Below are positions 21,601 to 31,025 of a stretch of 64,000 nt of DNA, in pieces. The translations under genes and the position numbers were made by a program. The notes beneath the pieces are model-generated. The model saw only the letters and a program-made list of their open reading frames with translations, ran no database searches and was not told the DNA's origin. This DNA comes from Oncomelania hupensis (Eukaryota > Mollusca > Gastropoda > Littorinimorpha > Pomatiopsidae): positions 400,001 through 464,000 of the forward strand of contig JBAHVR010000304.1 in assembly GCA_036898135.1 (NCBI GenBank), given 5' to 3'. Positions within the stretch are counted from its first letter, which is position 1, and every line of letters begins with the position of its first letter.

Positions 21601-22305
21601 CGTCTCGTCTGACTTAGGCCGGCATTCACGGAAGCGTTTACGGTAGCCCTTCTCTGTAAAGTTGTAGCACTGCAACAGGGCCTCTTTCAAGACGTCGTAG
21701 TTTTTGGCGTCATCGTTCGACAATCTGGTGTAAACTTCGAGCGCTTGCCCTGTCAGAAGTGCACTTAGTCGAATCGCCCAGTCTCGAGGTTGCCAGTTGG
21801 AGCTTTCGGCGAACCTTTCGAATCTCGCCAGATAGCTGTCGATCTGGTCCTTCCCGTCGACGAAAGCTGGCAATTTTGGAGCCGTATGGTCGTTGGTGAC
21901 TTGTGGCGCATGCTGATTGTTCTGGATACGCGCCAACTCTAGCTGGTACTGACGCTCAGCCTCTAATTGTCTCTCGTCCATCTCGTCACGCCGACGCTGG
22001 TCCTCCCTTTCTTCTCGGCGTCGCTGCTCCTCTTTTTCTTGCCGCTGCTGTTCAATTTCCAGACGCTTCAGTTCTAATTCTCTTTCTTCTCGGCGACGCT
22101 GTTCTTCTAATTCTCTTTCTTCGCGCCGTCGCTGTTCCTCTAATTCTCTTTCTTCACGGCGACGCTGCTCTTCTAATTCTCGTTCTTCGCGCCGTCGCTG
22201 TTCTTCTCTTTCTTCTCGCAATATTCTCTCCTGGAATTTGACGTACTCCGTCAGCTGTTTGCCTTTTAGATTTAGTTCAACCCCTTTCTGCCAGAAGTCA
22301 GCCAT
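18691..22305 (-). CDS. Gag-PR-INT-RT(partial) polyprotein, element 1
   Basis: A single 1,204-residue frame. Residues ~20-130 form a charged coiled coil with four near-exact EEQRRREEREL repeats. Residues ~140-310 are capsid-like; ~221-305 resemble a SCAN domain. A CX2CX4HX4C knuckle (CFTCNATDHRAANC) is at 353-366. Protease has DSG at 470-472, and a TRAQAK linker follows at ~599. Integrase has an HHCC finger (H697, H704, C734, C737) and catalytic D767, D827, E863 with the canonical D-35-E spacing, then a GPY/F motif at ~1004. The residue after D827 is Leu instead of the usual Asn, Arg or Gln. Residues ~1078-1117 are the N-terminal RT lead-in, and ~1118-1158 the segment just after the YxDD box, so the RT fingers and palm are deleted in frame. 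RNase H is absent. The start ATG follows the primer-binding region by ~530 bp. Confidence 0.9.
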   Translation of the reverse strand: MADFWQKGVELNLKGKQLTEYVKFQERILREEREEQRRREERELEEQRRREERELEEQRRREERELEEQRRREERELELKRLEIEQQRQEKEEQRRREEREDQRRRDEMDERQLEAERQYQLELARIQNNQHAPQVTNDHTAPKLPAFVDGKDQIDSYLARFERFAESSNWQPRDWAIRLSALLTGQALEVYTRLSNDDAKNYDVLKEALLQCYNFTEKGYRKRFRECRPKSDETPKQCVERLSSYLHKWVELSGERKSYDSLHDLIVKEQFLNACHKDLATHLEEQKLQTLKDVTEAAERYLIAHGKTLGPPSATKHFQKTGNHVNQIQGSQTNQKQTDSTPPPREGHSRGCFTCNATDHRAANCPQNKSSGQRSSTDNAAAGNRQRRFSNQRQTSRSDHQMCGGSVILPSETERTATPADVQECMTDGQLLLANGKSIPVVASAAVTVQNMPVSKGRVGNHEVTVLRDSGCSGVIVKEDLIAKEQFTGDFKWTLMADSKCVRAPVAKIHVNTPFYIGEVEAVCLKKPLYDLMIGNIDSARRPDDPDPEWSPASTQHVEVVEEDPLPFPDGDLTELLRDNVVTPAQPCRPEIVSAVTTRAQAKRDKTSTPLKVADNSKAAIVDRDKLIQLQEADSTLNKYRNRQDHVTKGSGTVYFEVKAKILYRIFQHPRVNGGKPLRQVLVPLPLRRQVMEVAHDSIMGGHLGIKKTSDRIQAVFYWPGLHADVSRFCRSCDICQKTIPRGRVPKVPMQRMPLIDRPFKRVALDLIGEIRPPSEEGHRWVLTLVDYATRYPEAVPLKKIDTETVAEALVDMFSRLGVPEEILTDLGTQFVSDCMKEVNGLLSIRHLTTTPYHPRCNGLVEKFNATLKSTLKKLCSEQPRQWHRYINALLFAYREVPQESTGFSPFELLYGRTIRGPMHILKELWTKEVDTPEVKNSYQYVFELREKLEQTLEITRENLKKSQDCGKHYYDRRAVNRKFKPGNKVLVLLPTDHNKLLMQWKGPYEVETVVGINDYKVKVGQHSKIYHANLLKLYVERPSETVHAATAAVTDNSFDSEELLELGDFHSKEGIDDVKLGPSLAEGQKLELKDLMGEFPHSFGGVPGSTTLVEHEVHTQTWKEHLQTLRELFHRPAEADLTVRPSECILGADNVDCVGHPTEEKDNGGCTDSRKAHEITVFDPGPMTTATDEGVVSLRMRNIDYV

Positions 22306-22833
22306 CTTGATGCTTCTGGAAAGTTCTTTTCTAGAAGGTTCTTTTCTGGAAAGTTCTTTTTCTAGAAAGTTCTTGACTGGAAAGTTCTTGGCTGTGCTGT
22401 ACCTTTCTAGGCTGTTCTAGAACAGCACGCTTTCTGCAGTTACGCTGATGCTTGCCACTAGTCGCTTTCGCTGACGCAGGCCCCTCTGTCCTCGTCGTAT
22501 GCGACGCTGCACCACGCTGGTGTTGATGTACACGCTCCTGTGCTGAAGTAGACGCGACGTCCGCTCGCCGCTCTCTGTAACACTGGCGATGTAGCTCCGA
22601 GACTGTCCCTCGACGTAGTCTTACGGCAGCCACGTAGTCCCGCTCTGTTGTTCGCTCACGAAGCAACTCTTCGGCGACTACGCGCCCTTGCAGTCAACCC
22701 GAACCTATCGGTGATGTAGTCCCAGTATGTTGGCCCCTCTCGACGCAACTTGTTGGCGGCTACTCTCGATGACTGCCTCTCGTAACGTTGACTCGCTTGT
22801 TGTAGCAGTTGAACCCTTGGCTATGGCGTGAAT

Positions 22834-22849
22834 CGCGGCTTGACCCCCA
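22834..22849 (-). other. Primer-binding-site-like sequence, element 1
   Basis: TGGGGGTCAAGCCGCG, three bases inside the 5' LTR on the minus strand. It begins with TGG, complementary to a tRNA CCA end. The tRNA identity cannot be assigned by eye. Confidence 0.55.
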
Positions 22850-22852
22850 AAA

Positions 22853-23535
22853 TGTTACACTCAGTTCGATGATGGTGTTTTTCTTTATCAGTAGTGGATT
22901 CAGCCCCAATGCTGAAGTACTGATGAGTGTAGCTCAGATTCGTTTATTCACGCAACCCGCTCAAGCAGCATACAAGTCACAAAGTCGACGTATGAAATTT
23001 TCTACTTTTATTCAGCACACATCAACAACTGCATACAATCGCTCAATCGTCTTTCCACTCTCAAATTTACTTTCCAAATCACTATCAACAATAACACACT
23101 CTCAACAGCAACTCAACTTAACAGCTTTCAACAACTATCCATCAACAACTTTACTATCTCTCAACAACAGTGCGGCACACAATTTTATAATCTCTCTCTC
23201 TTCCGGAAGAATTTCGAATACAGTAGAAATGACGCACTGCCACCAATCGAATAAAAGATCGTCATCACTGACTTACGTCATACATGTCAAAAGAATGTTC
23301 TCCATTATCTACGTCCATCAAGAAGCTTCGATCGATAGTAAACAAACGGATCCAGAAGATTCTCCAACAATATCGACTAACGAAAATTATCAACGTTATA
23401 CAAAGCCTCTCCTAACAACAATGCAAACTCAAATCAAAGGTAAATAAACTCCATTATTGAATACTTTGCAAAACGAAGCGATTAGATCTATCGTGCGCGC
23501 TTCCGACGTACTACCATTTGCATTTCAACGTAACA
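22853..23535 (-). repeat. 5' LTR of element 1
   Basis: 683 bp, TGTTAC to GTAACA in + coordinates. Read on the minus strand it holds TATAAAA (near 23183-23189) and AATAAA (near 23007-23012) about 175 bp apart, a plausible U3/R promoter and polyadenylation layout. A conserved TGACGTAAG motif, CRE/ATF-like, is shared with both solo LTRs of this family. Confidence 0.95.
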
Positions 23536-23559
23536 GAGGGAGTAGGGGCAGAGAAGTTG

Positions 23560-23690
23560 CCATGCGTTTGTAAGGGTTGGCGCCTCGGGCGGCTTGAGTT
23601 AGATCTTGTATCGGCCAGCGCCTTGAGTCGCCAAGTACGGTGAGATATGTACGCTATAAAAATCATCGATAATAATACAGTTTAATGTAA
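23560..23690 (+). mobile_element. SINE-like 3' module
   Basis: GGCGCCTCGGGCGGCTTGAG, TTGTATCGGCCAGCGCCTTG and an end at TACGCTATAAAAATCATCG, then ATAATA. Related to 12040-12312. It starts just outside the target duplication of element 1. Confidence 0.6.
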
Positions 23691-24000
23691 GTTGTTTTGT
23701 CGGACTGGTGCGCAGCGGGTTATAATGCGCTTTCACAATGTAGCAAACGTAAGCCTATGCGACCCCGATCTGCACCCTGATCATGCGGCTTTGCAGTAGA
23801 CAACGTCAGATGTGCACGGGTTATTTATCATTTCATAGCAATGCGAATAAGGGTTAGTAGTTCAGTTGTCTACAGACAAGTCCAATATCGCCTAATTATA
23901 GTTCATTAAACAAATAAACAAAATGAAACAAAAATTTACATGAAAACTACACTGTCTCTTTACAGGACGTGTTTGTGATACCCATGTTCAGTTTATTTAT

Positions 24001-24037
<37 letters not shown>

Positions 24038-24229
24038 GTGTCTGTTACCCATTTACAATATTTAATTCCTTATTTATTGAAATATATGTCGTTGCAAATT
24101 GCGTGTATATGAATGAATGGTAAAATAAAATAAAAGATGATGATGATGATTGATGATGATGATGATGATGATGATGATTATTATGATTATTATTATTGTT
24201 GTTGTTGTTGTTGTTGTTGTATGTAATGT
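23691..24229. repeat. Intergenic with (CT)n, (GAT)n, (GTT)n
   Basis: A CT run at 24000-24046 and GAT then GTT units at 24136-24222. No gene. Confidence 0.8.
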
Positions 24230-26360
24230 ATAAACAGGCAGAATAGTAACGGACTTAGGACAGATCCTTGGGGTAGACCGATTGTTACACTATCTAAGCA
24301 AGATTAAGTCCCATTCAAGAATACGTTTGCTTCCTATTAGTCAGAAACGACTTAAGTTGACTGTACGATCGTTTTTTTTGTGTACAATAGAAGTTTATCT
24401 ACAAGTATTCTATGATTAACATGGTCAAATGCCTTTCTGAGCTCAAGAAAAACAGCACCCACGATTTGGAATTGATTAATAGATGATAGCCATGACTCAC
24501 ACACTGACGTTAAGGCAATGTGGCACGAATGAAATGTACAAAACCCAAACTGTTCAATAAAACTGCCAAACATTAAAATTGACTATGTTTTTCAAGAGGT
24601 TTATACAATACTGACAACATGGATACTGAGAGCGGAAGTTGTTGATTTCACTCAGGTCTTTTCCTTTTGGCAAAGGAATCACTTTTGCAGATTTCCAGAT
24701 ATCTGGAAAAACGCCTGACCTAATACTTAAGTTATATATGTAAGTTAACGAATCAATTATTTATGGGAGATAAAGTTTGACAAAAAAGTAACGACATTAT
24801 CGCGATTTGTGGACATTTTGTTTTTTTTTAATGATGAGATATATTTCCCGACTTCATGCACTGTAATTTCAAGTATGACACATTGATCGTCTGATTTTAG
24901 TCTTTGATTACAAACTTGTGTAAGAAGAGAGTAATCATGTTTAGTATGATCTTCAACAGAGCAAGCTGGCTAACATTTAAGAAATGTTGATTGAGGGAAT
25001 TAGGGGATATGTTTATGGTTTGCTCACGTTTAGATCATTTAGATTTATAGGTGATTTTATTCATTGTTAAAGTGTCCAAGTAATTGTTGATAATTATTTT
25101 CAATTTGTGTGTCTGTTGCATTTTTAACTAATTAAGGTACTAAACCTTTTTTTTTAAAGACATAAGACATAAGATTATTTATTCGCCTCAAATGTCACAC
25201 ATAGAAGAATTTGCTTTGCGCATCTGGGAATGGCATAATTCATTGACAATAAGTTTTCTAGCTCTGCTTTTTATAGTCTTTGAATTTCTTTATCTTTTAA
25301 AAGTTATATCCTATATTTATGTCTTGAACATTGGCAGGAATAAGCCACGCTGGAAAAGTTTTAAGTGTTACTCTTCTTGCTCGAACTGGAGTATGCTTGT
25401 CAATAATAGGCATAAAAATATTTTATCATATCAATAATGCATCGTTAACATCAGAAAAGTAATATGCATTTGTAAAATCAGTTAAGTCCATATCATACAA
25501 AAAGGACACAGCGTCAGATAGATATTAGATAGATATTAATAGTTAGATAGATATTAATAGGCCCTGTGTGCATGTATGTGTTTATATGTGTCTGTTTAAA
25601 TGCGTGAATCTGTATGTATGGTCTTTATCATCTTGATGAAAAAAGACGTTAATAAAACAACCAACCAACCAACAGCGTCAGAATTCTTGAGCGAACGGCA
25701 TTCCACAATTGTGTGTTTATCCTAACTTTGTTAGGAAAGTTACACGTTCATGTGCACGTAACAGGAATGTGGTCATTGAGGCTGATGTCTGACACATTTT
25801 GTATGTTAGATAAATTGTTCGTATAAATGTGATCAGGTAGTGTCTGTATCTGATGCAATGCAAGTTGGTTTATTCAACATCAGCTGGAACCCGGATAAGG
25901 AAAATGTTGATTCCCGGGAAATATGTTGTTACATCAGATTGGTAGTAAATATCCCATAAAAGTATAGTATCTGCATTTGGGTTCATTACAGTGGCATTGT
26001 CCATCATAGGCACAAAATCGTCATACCATAAATACGTGGAAGCAGGATCACGATACACAAAACCTATCAAGATTCGCGGAGTCCACAAGACTACCTTTTG
26101 AATTAAAACCACATGCTCTGTACTACTTCGGACTCCAGTTCCGAGAGCGGGTTACACACTTAATTATGCCATTGTGTATATGTATATGACCATGCTAGTG
26201 TAAGGGACGCGTGAAGCGTCTTTACGAAATAAAGAGTAGTTTGGAAGAACCAGCCGTTCGTCAGACTGTGGGCTCAGCCTAACCTCTGTAAGTCCAAGGA
26301 TATGAAGGCACGGTGGACCGGCAAGTAGACTAAATACAAACATCATGTAACTTATTAGTT
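24230..26360 (-). pseudogene. CR1/L2-like LINE, endonuclease and RT remnants
   Basis: The minus strand carries two LINE domains in correct order. An apurinic-type endonuclease region comes first (26346-25870), with peptides LHILGLTEVRLSPQ, NYSLFRKDASRV and FVYRDPASTYLWYDDF. RT fingers and palm follow at ~24740-24352, with PDIWKSAKVIPLPKGKDL and AVFLELRKAFDHVNHRILVD, including the catalytic Asp in the AFDHV block. Frames shift and stop repeatedly, and the stretch between them (24750-25860) is too decayed to read. A complete element would be longer. Confidence 0.8.
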
Positions 26361-26468
26361 AGGTGATACACACTGACATGGCCAATGTGTAATTCATCTA
26401 TAAAATTATGTGAGACAGGCATAATTGAAAACGTATTCGAAGTTCACAAAAAAACCAATAACATGAAA

Positions 26469-26545
<77 letters not shown>

Positions 26546-27153
26546 TGATAATAACAGGCAATTTATACAGCGCTTTCCAAAATCACAAAGCGCTTTACAC
26601 CAACAAATGTAAACACAACATGCGTACATTGGTGAATAACACGCAACCACATATACATCTCAACACCAAAAATAACTAACAACACTCACTCATGGCGCCT
26701 AAGAAAAGGCCTCTCTAAAAAGATGCGTCTTCAAGTTCGTTTTAAAAGACGCTAGTGAAGGACTGTGACGGACGGACTGAGGTAGCGAGTTCCAGGTCTG
26801 AACGGAGAAGAAACTGAAAGCTCTACCACCGTGTCTCACCCTGTGGGATTCTGGTACACGGAACATCCTTTCATCTGCAGAGGAGCGGAGAGACCGAGAA
26901 GGAACATAGACAGTCAAAAGTTCGGAAAGATAGCTAGGAGCAGTTCCAGAGATGATGTGGTAGCAGAGACATGAGGTTTTATATTTAATTCATTGTTCAA
27001 TTGGGAGCCAGTGTAGCTCTTGAAAGAGAGGCGTGCAATGCTGTGATTTCCGTGCTTTGAAGATGAGTTTAGCCGCAGAGTTTTACAATAACAGCTGCAG
27101 AGTTTAACAAAATAACAATAATTAAAAAATAGCAGCAACACATAAGTAAGCAC
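26469..27153 (-). pseudogene. LINE C-terminal region with (ATT)n tail
   Basis: Minus-strand frames carry PLFQELHWLPIEQ, APSYLSELL, RAFSFFSVQTWNSLPQSVRH and SLASFKTNLKTHLFREAF, the typical last ~120 residues of CR1/L2/Rex-type RT proteins, with one frameshift near 26990. A 150-bp 3' UTR follows, with AAAGCGCTTTGTGATTTTGG and AAAGCGCTGTATAAATTGCC, then (ATT)n (26469-26543). The microsatellite is therefore the tail of this LINE. Confidence 0.85.
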
Positions 27154-27204
27154 AACAAGAACTTCAACAGCAAAAAATAATAGACGAGGAATTTATATTT
27201 AGCT

Positions 27205-27713
27205 ACCGAAAGTTTTGAAGCCCATTTGAAAAGACAGGACCATTAGCCTATATTCCAAGGTAAGGCTGCTGCGCTCCCTTGTCATCTTCACTTTCCTATA
27301 CCCTTGCGAAACATGGACCCTCACAGCAGATCTACAAAGAAAAATACAAAGCATAGAGATGAGGTGCTACAGAAGACTTCTGGTCATTTCCTATACCCAG
27401 CACATCACCAACAAATCCGACAAACATTACACGAGCCATTGGGCAACATGATGACTTGCTCACAGTGGTGAAGAAAAGGAAACTCCGATGGTATGGCCAC
27501 ACCACCAGAGCATCAGGCCTTGCAAAGACCATCCTGCAAGGCACTGTGCAAGGAGGCGGAAAAAAGAGATGGAAGACAACATTCGAGAATAGACTGGCTT
27601 GACACTGAGCGAAGCCATGAGGATTGCTGAGGACAGAGAAAGATGGAGTACGCTGGTTAAACGATCATCTGTGGTGCACCAACGATTTTCGAGTTACTGG
27701 ATAGGATAGGACC
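27205..27713 (+). mobile_element. GGATA-tailed LINE, ~500-bp 3' end
   Basis: Aligns with 57597-58110 almost end to end, from TTGAAGCCCATTTG to the CTGGATAGGATAGGA tail. It keeps a short GTAAGG segment (near 27260) that the 57.6-kb copy lacks. Coding frames are broken. Confidence 0.9.
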
Positions 27714-27722
27714 GGAAGGTAG

Positions 27723-27725
<3 letters not shown>

Positions 27726-27783
<58 letters not shown>

Positions 27784-27835
27784 AGAGAGAGTGAGAGAGA
27801 AAAAGGAATGGAGAGAGAGAGGGAGAGAGAGAGAG
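27726..27835. repeat. (GA)n microsatellite
   Basis: GA run just downstream of the LINE tail. Confidence 0.95.
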
Positions 27836-28121
27836 GATTGGTCCTTTTATATACTGTGGAGGAAAGAATTCCTGAAAGACTGTCACCTTATCTTCAGAGT
27901 ACAACCCAGTGAAATACTGTCCAATTTGACAGGAATCTTCATTGGGAACATGAGTTAATAATAGTTCCTTTTGTACAAAAGCGTATTGTATAGAGATATA
28001 CGACTATTATTCAACTACGTTGTTAATCTCTAAGAGGCATTTGTAAAAAAAACGAAATTATCTACGAAGTTAACTACAGTATTGATAACATAATGTTATT
28101 CGACACTTATTATCATACCTA
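27836..28121. other. Intergenic
   Basis: Nothing recognised. Confidence 0.5.
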
Positions 28122-28217
28122 TCTTATCATATCCTATCCCGTAACTCGAAGGTCGTTGGGGCACCACAGATGATCGTTTAACCAGCGTGCTTCATCTTTC
28201 TCTGTCCCCAGCAACAT
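28122..28217 (-). mobile_element. GGATA-tailed LINE, ~95-bp 3' stub
   Basis: ATATCCTATCCCGTAACTCG and GATCGTTTAACCAGCG, then truncation after TCTGTCCCCAGCAAC. The shortest copy in the window. Confidence 0.85.
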
Positions 28218-28446
28218 CAGTCTATACAATATCCTATTGTGTAGTAGACAACGCCGCAGCATAGACTGTATAATTAATTAAATTGGGAGTCATTGGACCA
28301 TGCGACGAAATATTGTATTATGTTGACACGAAAGGCTAAAGGTATAAAGTTACGGCATACAAGCCAAACACTGAAGATCTTCTTCGCAGTCTAATACCCG
28401 GCTGATTATAGGAGTCCATTTAGCTCTACGTCCTGCGTAATTGAAG

Positions 28447-28955
28447 ATATGGATACGTATATATTCTTAAATGCAGCGAATTGAAGTTGTGTAAATAGAT
28501 ATAATTTTAAATACAGTGAATTTGGAGTTTTGTATTTAAGTATAATTAAATGCAGTGAATTGGAATGTTGTATATAGACATAGTTAAATTCAGTGAAGTG
28601 GAGATTTGTACATAGGTTTAGTCTTAAATTCAGTGAATTGAAGTTTTGTGTATATATATATAGTCTTGAATGCAGTGAATTGGAGTTATGTCTGTAGGTG
28701 TATTCTTAAATTCAGTGAATTGGAGTTGAGTATATAGGTATAGTCTTAATTGCAGTGAATTGTACGTAGGTATAATCTTAAATTGCAGTGAATTGGAGTT
28801 TTGTATATATGTATAGTTTTAAATACAGTGATTTTGAGTTTGTTTTTAGGAATATTGTTAAATGCTGTGAATTGGAGTGTTGTATGTAGATATATAGTTG
28901 TATTTGACGGGAATTAGGGTTTTGTTTCTAGGCATAGTTTTAAATGCAGTTTAAC
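28447..28955. repeat. ~40-bp minisatellite, about 12 units
   Basis: Diverged tandem units, each holding TTAAATGCAGTGAATTGGAG or a close variant, then TTTGTATATAGGTATAGT. One unit is shortened to ~32 bp. Confidence 0.9.
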
Positions 28956-29490
28956 GTCTAGATTCTGGTTTGCTGGGTTATTTATGTGTTATAATTGATA
29001 TTTGCTTTGTTCCAAATTAAACTAGAAAACTTCGATTTCATATGCAGAGATTAAAAAGGCATGTGATTTCAGAAGTGACGGAAGCTTTTCGCGAACTAAA
29101 TGTACAAATATTAATGTTTAGTATGTTTGCGTTTTATCTCTTTTCATTTTTCCATGGCGAAATCCTTATCAGTAAAGCGGTAGATGATACAAATTGGACA
29201 TTTGTACATAGCAATGTAAAGTTATAATAAACCTAACCTTTAATTTAAAAAAAAACATTATTTCTTTAACAATAGCAGTGATTACAGAATACATATTCCT
29301 TGTTTTGTCTCCATCCTTATTTACATACGATGAGATGCGTACAATCTCCATCTGCATAGGTAATAATATCAACAGTTGTTCTATACAAAACAAATATAAA
29401 TTAAATTAGCATAACAACATAAAATTGACATAAATACGATATAGAATGGATCTTTACGGTGATTAAAAGTTGTCTACAATGACACCGCCA
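28956..29490. other. Intergenic
   Basis: A plus-strand 61-residue frame (29042) has no recognisable domain. Nothing else seen. Confidence 0.4.
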
Positions 29491-29500
29491 CATATGAAAA

Positions 29501-29698
29501 TGTTTGTTTGTATGTAGATTATAGTCACACGACACTTTCGCATATAGGTGACTACTGGATCGATTTATACTGACACCAGCGGGCCAGTTGTTGGTAAAGG
29601 GGAAAATAATATGATCACACGTTGACCAATCCGGGATTCGAACCAGCGACCTTTCGGTTACTAGCAAGACGCTCTTACCAACTGAGCTACCCGGCCCC
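29501..29698 (-). mobile_element. tRNA-derived SINE S1, tandem copy A
   Basis: The minus strand reads GGGTAGCTCAGTTGGTAAGA (A box) and GGTTCGAATCCCGGATTGG (B box), then the S1 body. The CTAGTAA segment sits where a tRNA anticodon loop would be, suggesting but not proving a Thr(AGT)-type ancestor. It is flanked by ATATGAAAATG at 29492-29502 and 29702-29712. Confidence 0.9.
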
Positions 29699-29716
29699 AC
29701 TATATGAAAATGATGC

Positions 29717-29915
29717 TGTTGTTGTTGTTTGTAGATTATAGTCACGCGACACTTTCGCATATAGGTGACTACTGGACCGATTTATACTGACACCAGCGGG
29801 CCAGTTGTTGGTAAAGGGGAAAATAATATGATCACACGTTGACCAATCCGGGATTCGAACCAGCGACCTTTCGGTTACTAGCAAGACGCTCTTACCAACT
29901 GAGCTACCCGGCCCC
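29717..29915 (-). mobile_element. tRNA-derived SINE S1, tandem copy B
   Basis: Nearly identical to copy A, with a longer (CAA)n tail on the minus strand. Flanked by ATATGAAAATG at 29702-29712 and 29925-29935. Confidence 0.9.
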
Positions 29916-29935
29916 TCTATGAAAATATGAAAATG

Positions 29936-30309
29936 ATATCCCACATGCACATATATACCCAAGCCGGCAACATGGGCCTGGCATTCGACCACTTCACAGT
30001 CTTTAGACTTTATAACTAAACCTTCTTGAGAATCAGAAGCAAACGTCGCCTAAATCTCACTAACACAGTTTCTTCTAGTTCTTAATTTCTCTGGCTGCAC
30101 AGTACTTTGACAGTTTCTTTGAAAACGTTTGATGGAATAAATAATTTGTGTGTGTGCGTGACATATAATTTCGATGGAAAAAACTGTAATAAATAAGTAT
30201 ATCAATGAATAAATAAATAGTGCTTTGTTTGCGGACAACACAGCGTTTTATTAATAATAGATATAAGCCTTTGAGAAAATCAGAAGTCACGCGTAATCTA
30301 AACCTTTAT
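29936..30309. other. Intergenic
   Basis: No gene recognised. Confidence 0.5.
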
Positions 30310-30317
30310 ATATATAT

Positions 30318-30601
<284 letters not shown>

Positions 30602-30817
30602 TTTTTTTAGATTTTTTTTAAAAGACTGGTTAGTGGGTAGGAGACGAACAAGACAATAGTACACCTCGTACACAAATCAGGATATTGATACCTAACCAAC
30701 GTGGAATCGTCGCAGACTCGTTTCTTGAGGCAGCCACTAATGATGCGGACAGACGTGTTTGCGAGCAGTTTTACTTCACTGGTACGTGCCATTGTGGAAT
30801 AATTATTTTGCGCTGAG

Positions 30818-30819
<2 letters not shown>

Positions 30820-30905
<86 letters not shown>

Positions 30906-30940
30906 CAAAGACAGAGAGACAGAGAGAGACAGAGAGAGGA
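30820..30940. repeat. (GA)n/(GACA)n microsatellite
   Basis: About 78 bp pure GA then interrupted GACA. Confidence 0.97.
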
Positions 30941-31025
30941 GGGGGTGATTGCAGTTAGCTATTATGATAGAGGGATTCTGTAAGGTATAACTATAGTATT
31001 ATACTAGCTATGGGTGTTAATACTA

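Larger units (their letters stand above)
17879..23535 (-). mobile_element. Ty3/Gypsy-class, Gmr1-like LTR retrotransposon, RT-deleted (element 1)
   Basis: A 5,657-bp element bounded by TGTTAC...GTAACA LTRs and an exact 5-bp target duplication GAGGG (17874-17878 and 23536-23540). It is transcribed on the minus strand: 5' LTR 22853-23535, primer-binding-like TGGGGGTCAAGCCGCG next to it, one long gag-pol frame, a G-rich polypurine tract (18504-18515) and 3' LTR 17879-18500. Protease is followed directly by integrase, and two RT edge fragments lie after integrase. That order is known for Gmr1-like Ty3/Gypsy elements and differs from standard Gypsy (PR-RT-RH-INT). The RT core and RNase H are missing, so the copy is non-autonomous. 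Confidence 0.9.

Noticed and set aside
21903..22241. Plus-strand 112-residue Leu/Ala-rich frame that looks like a membrane protein
   Set aside because: It is the antisense of the Gag coiled-coil repeat.
26690..26920. 72-residue frame with SLPQSVRHSPS as a host gene exon
   Set aside because: It matches the standard C-terminus of LINE RT proteins and is followed by a LINE-type tail.
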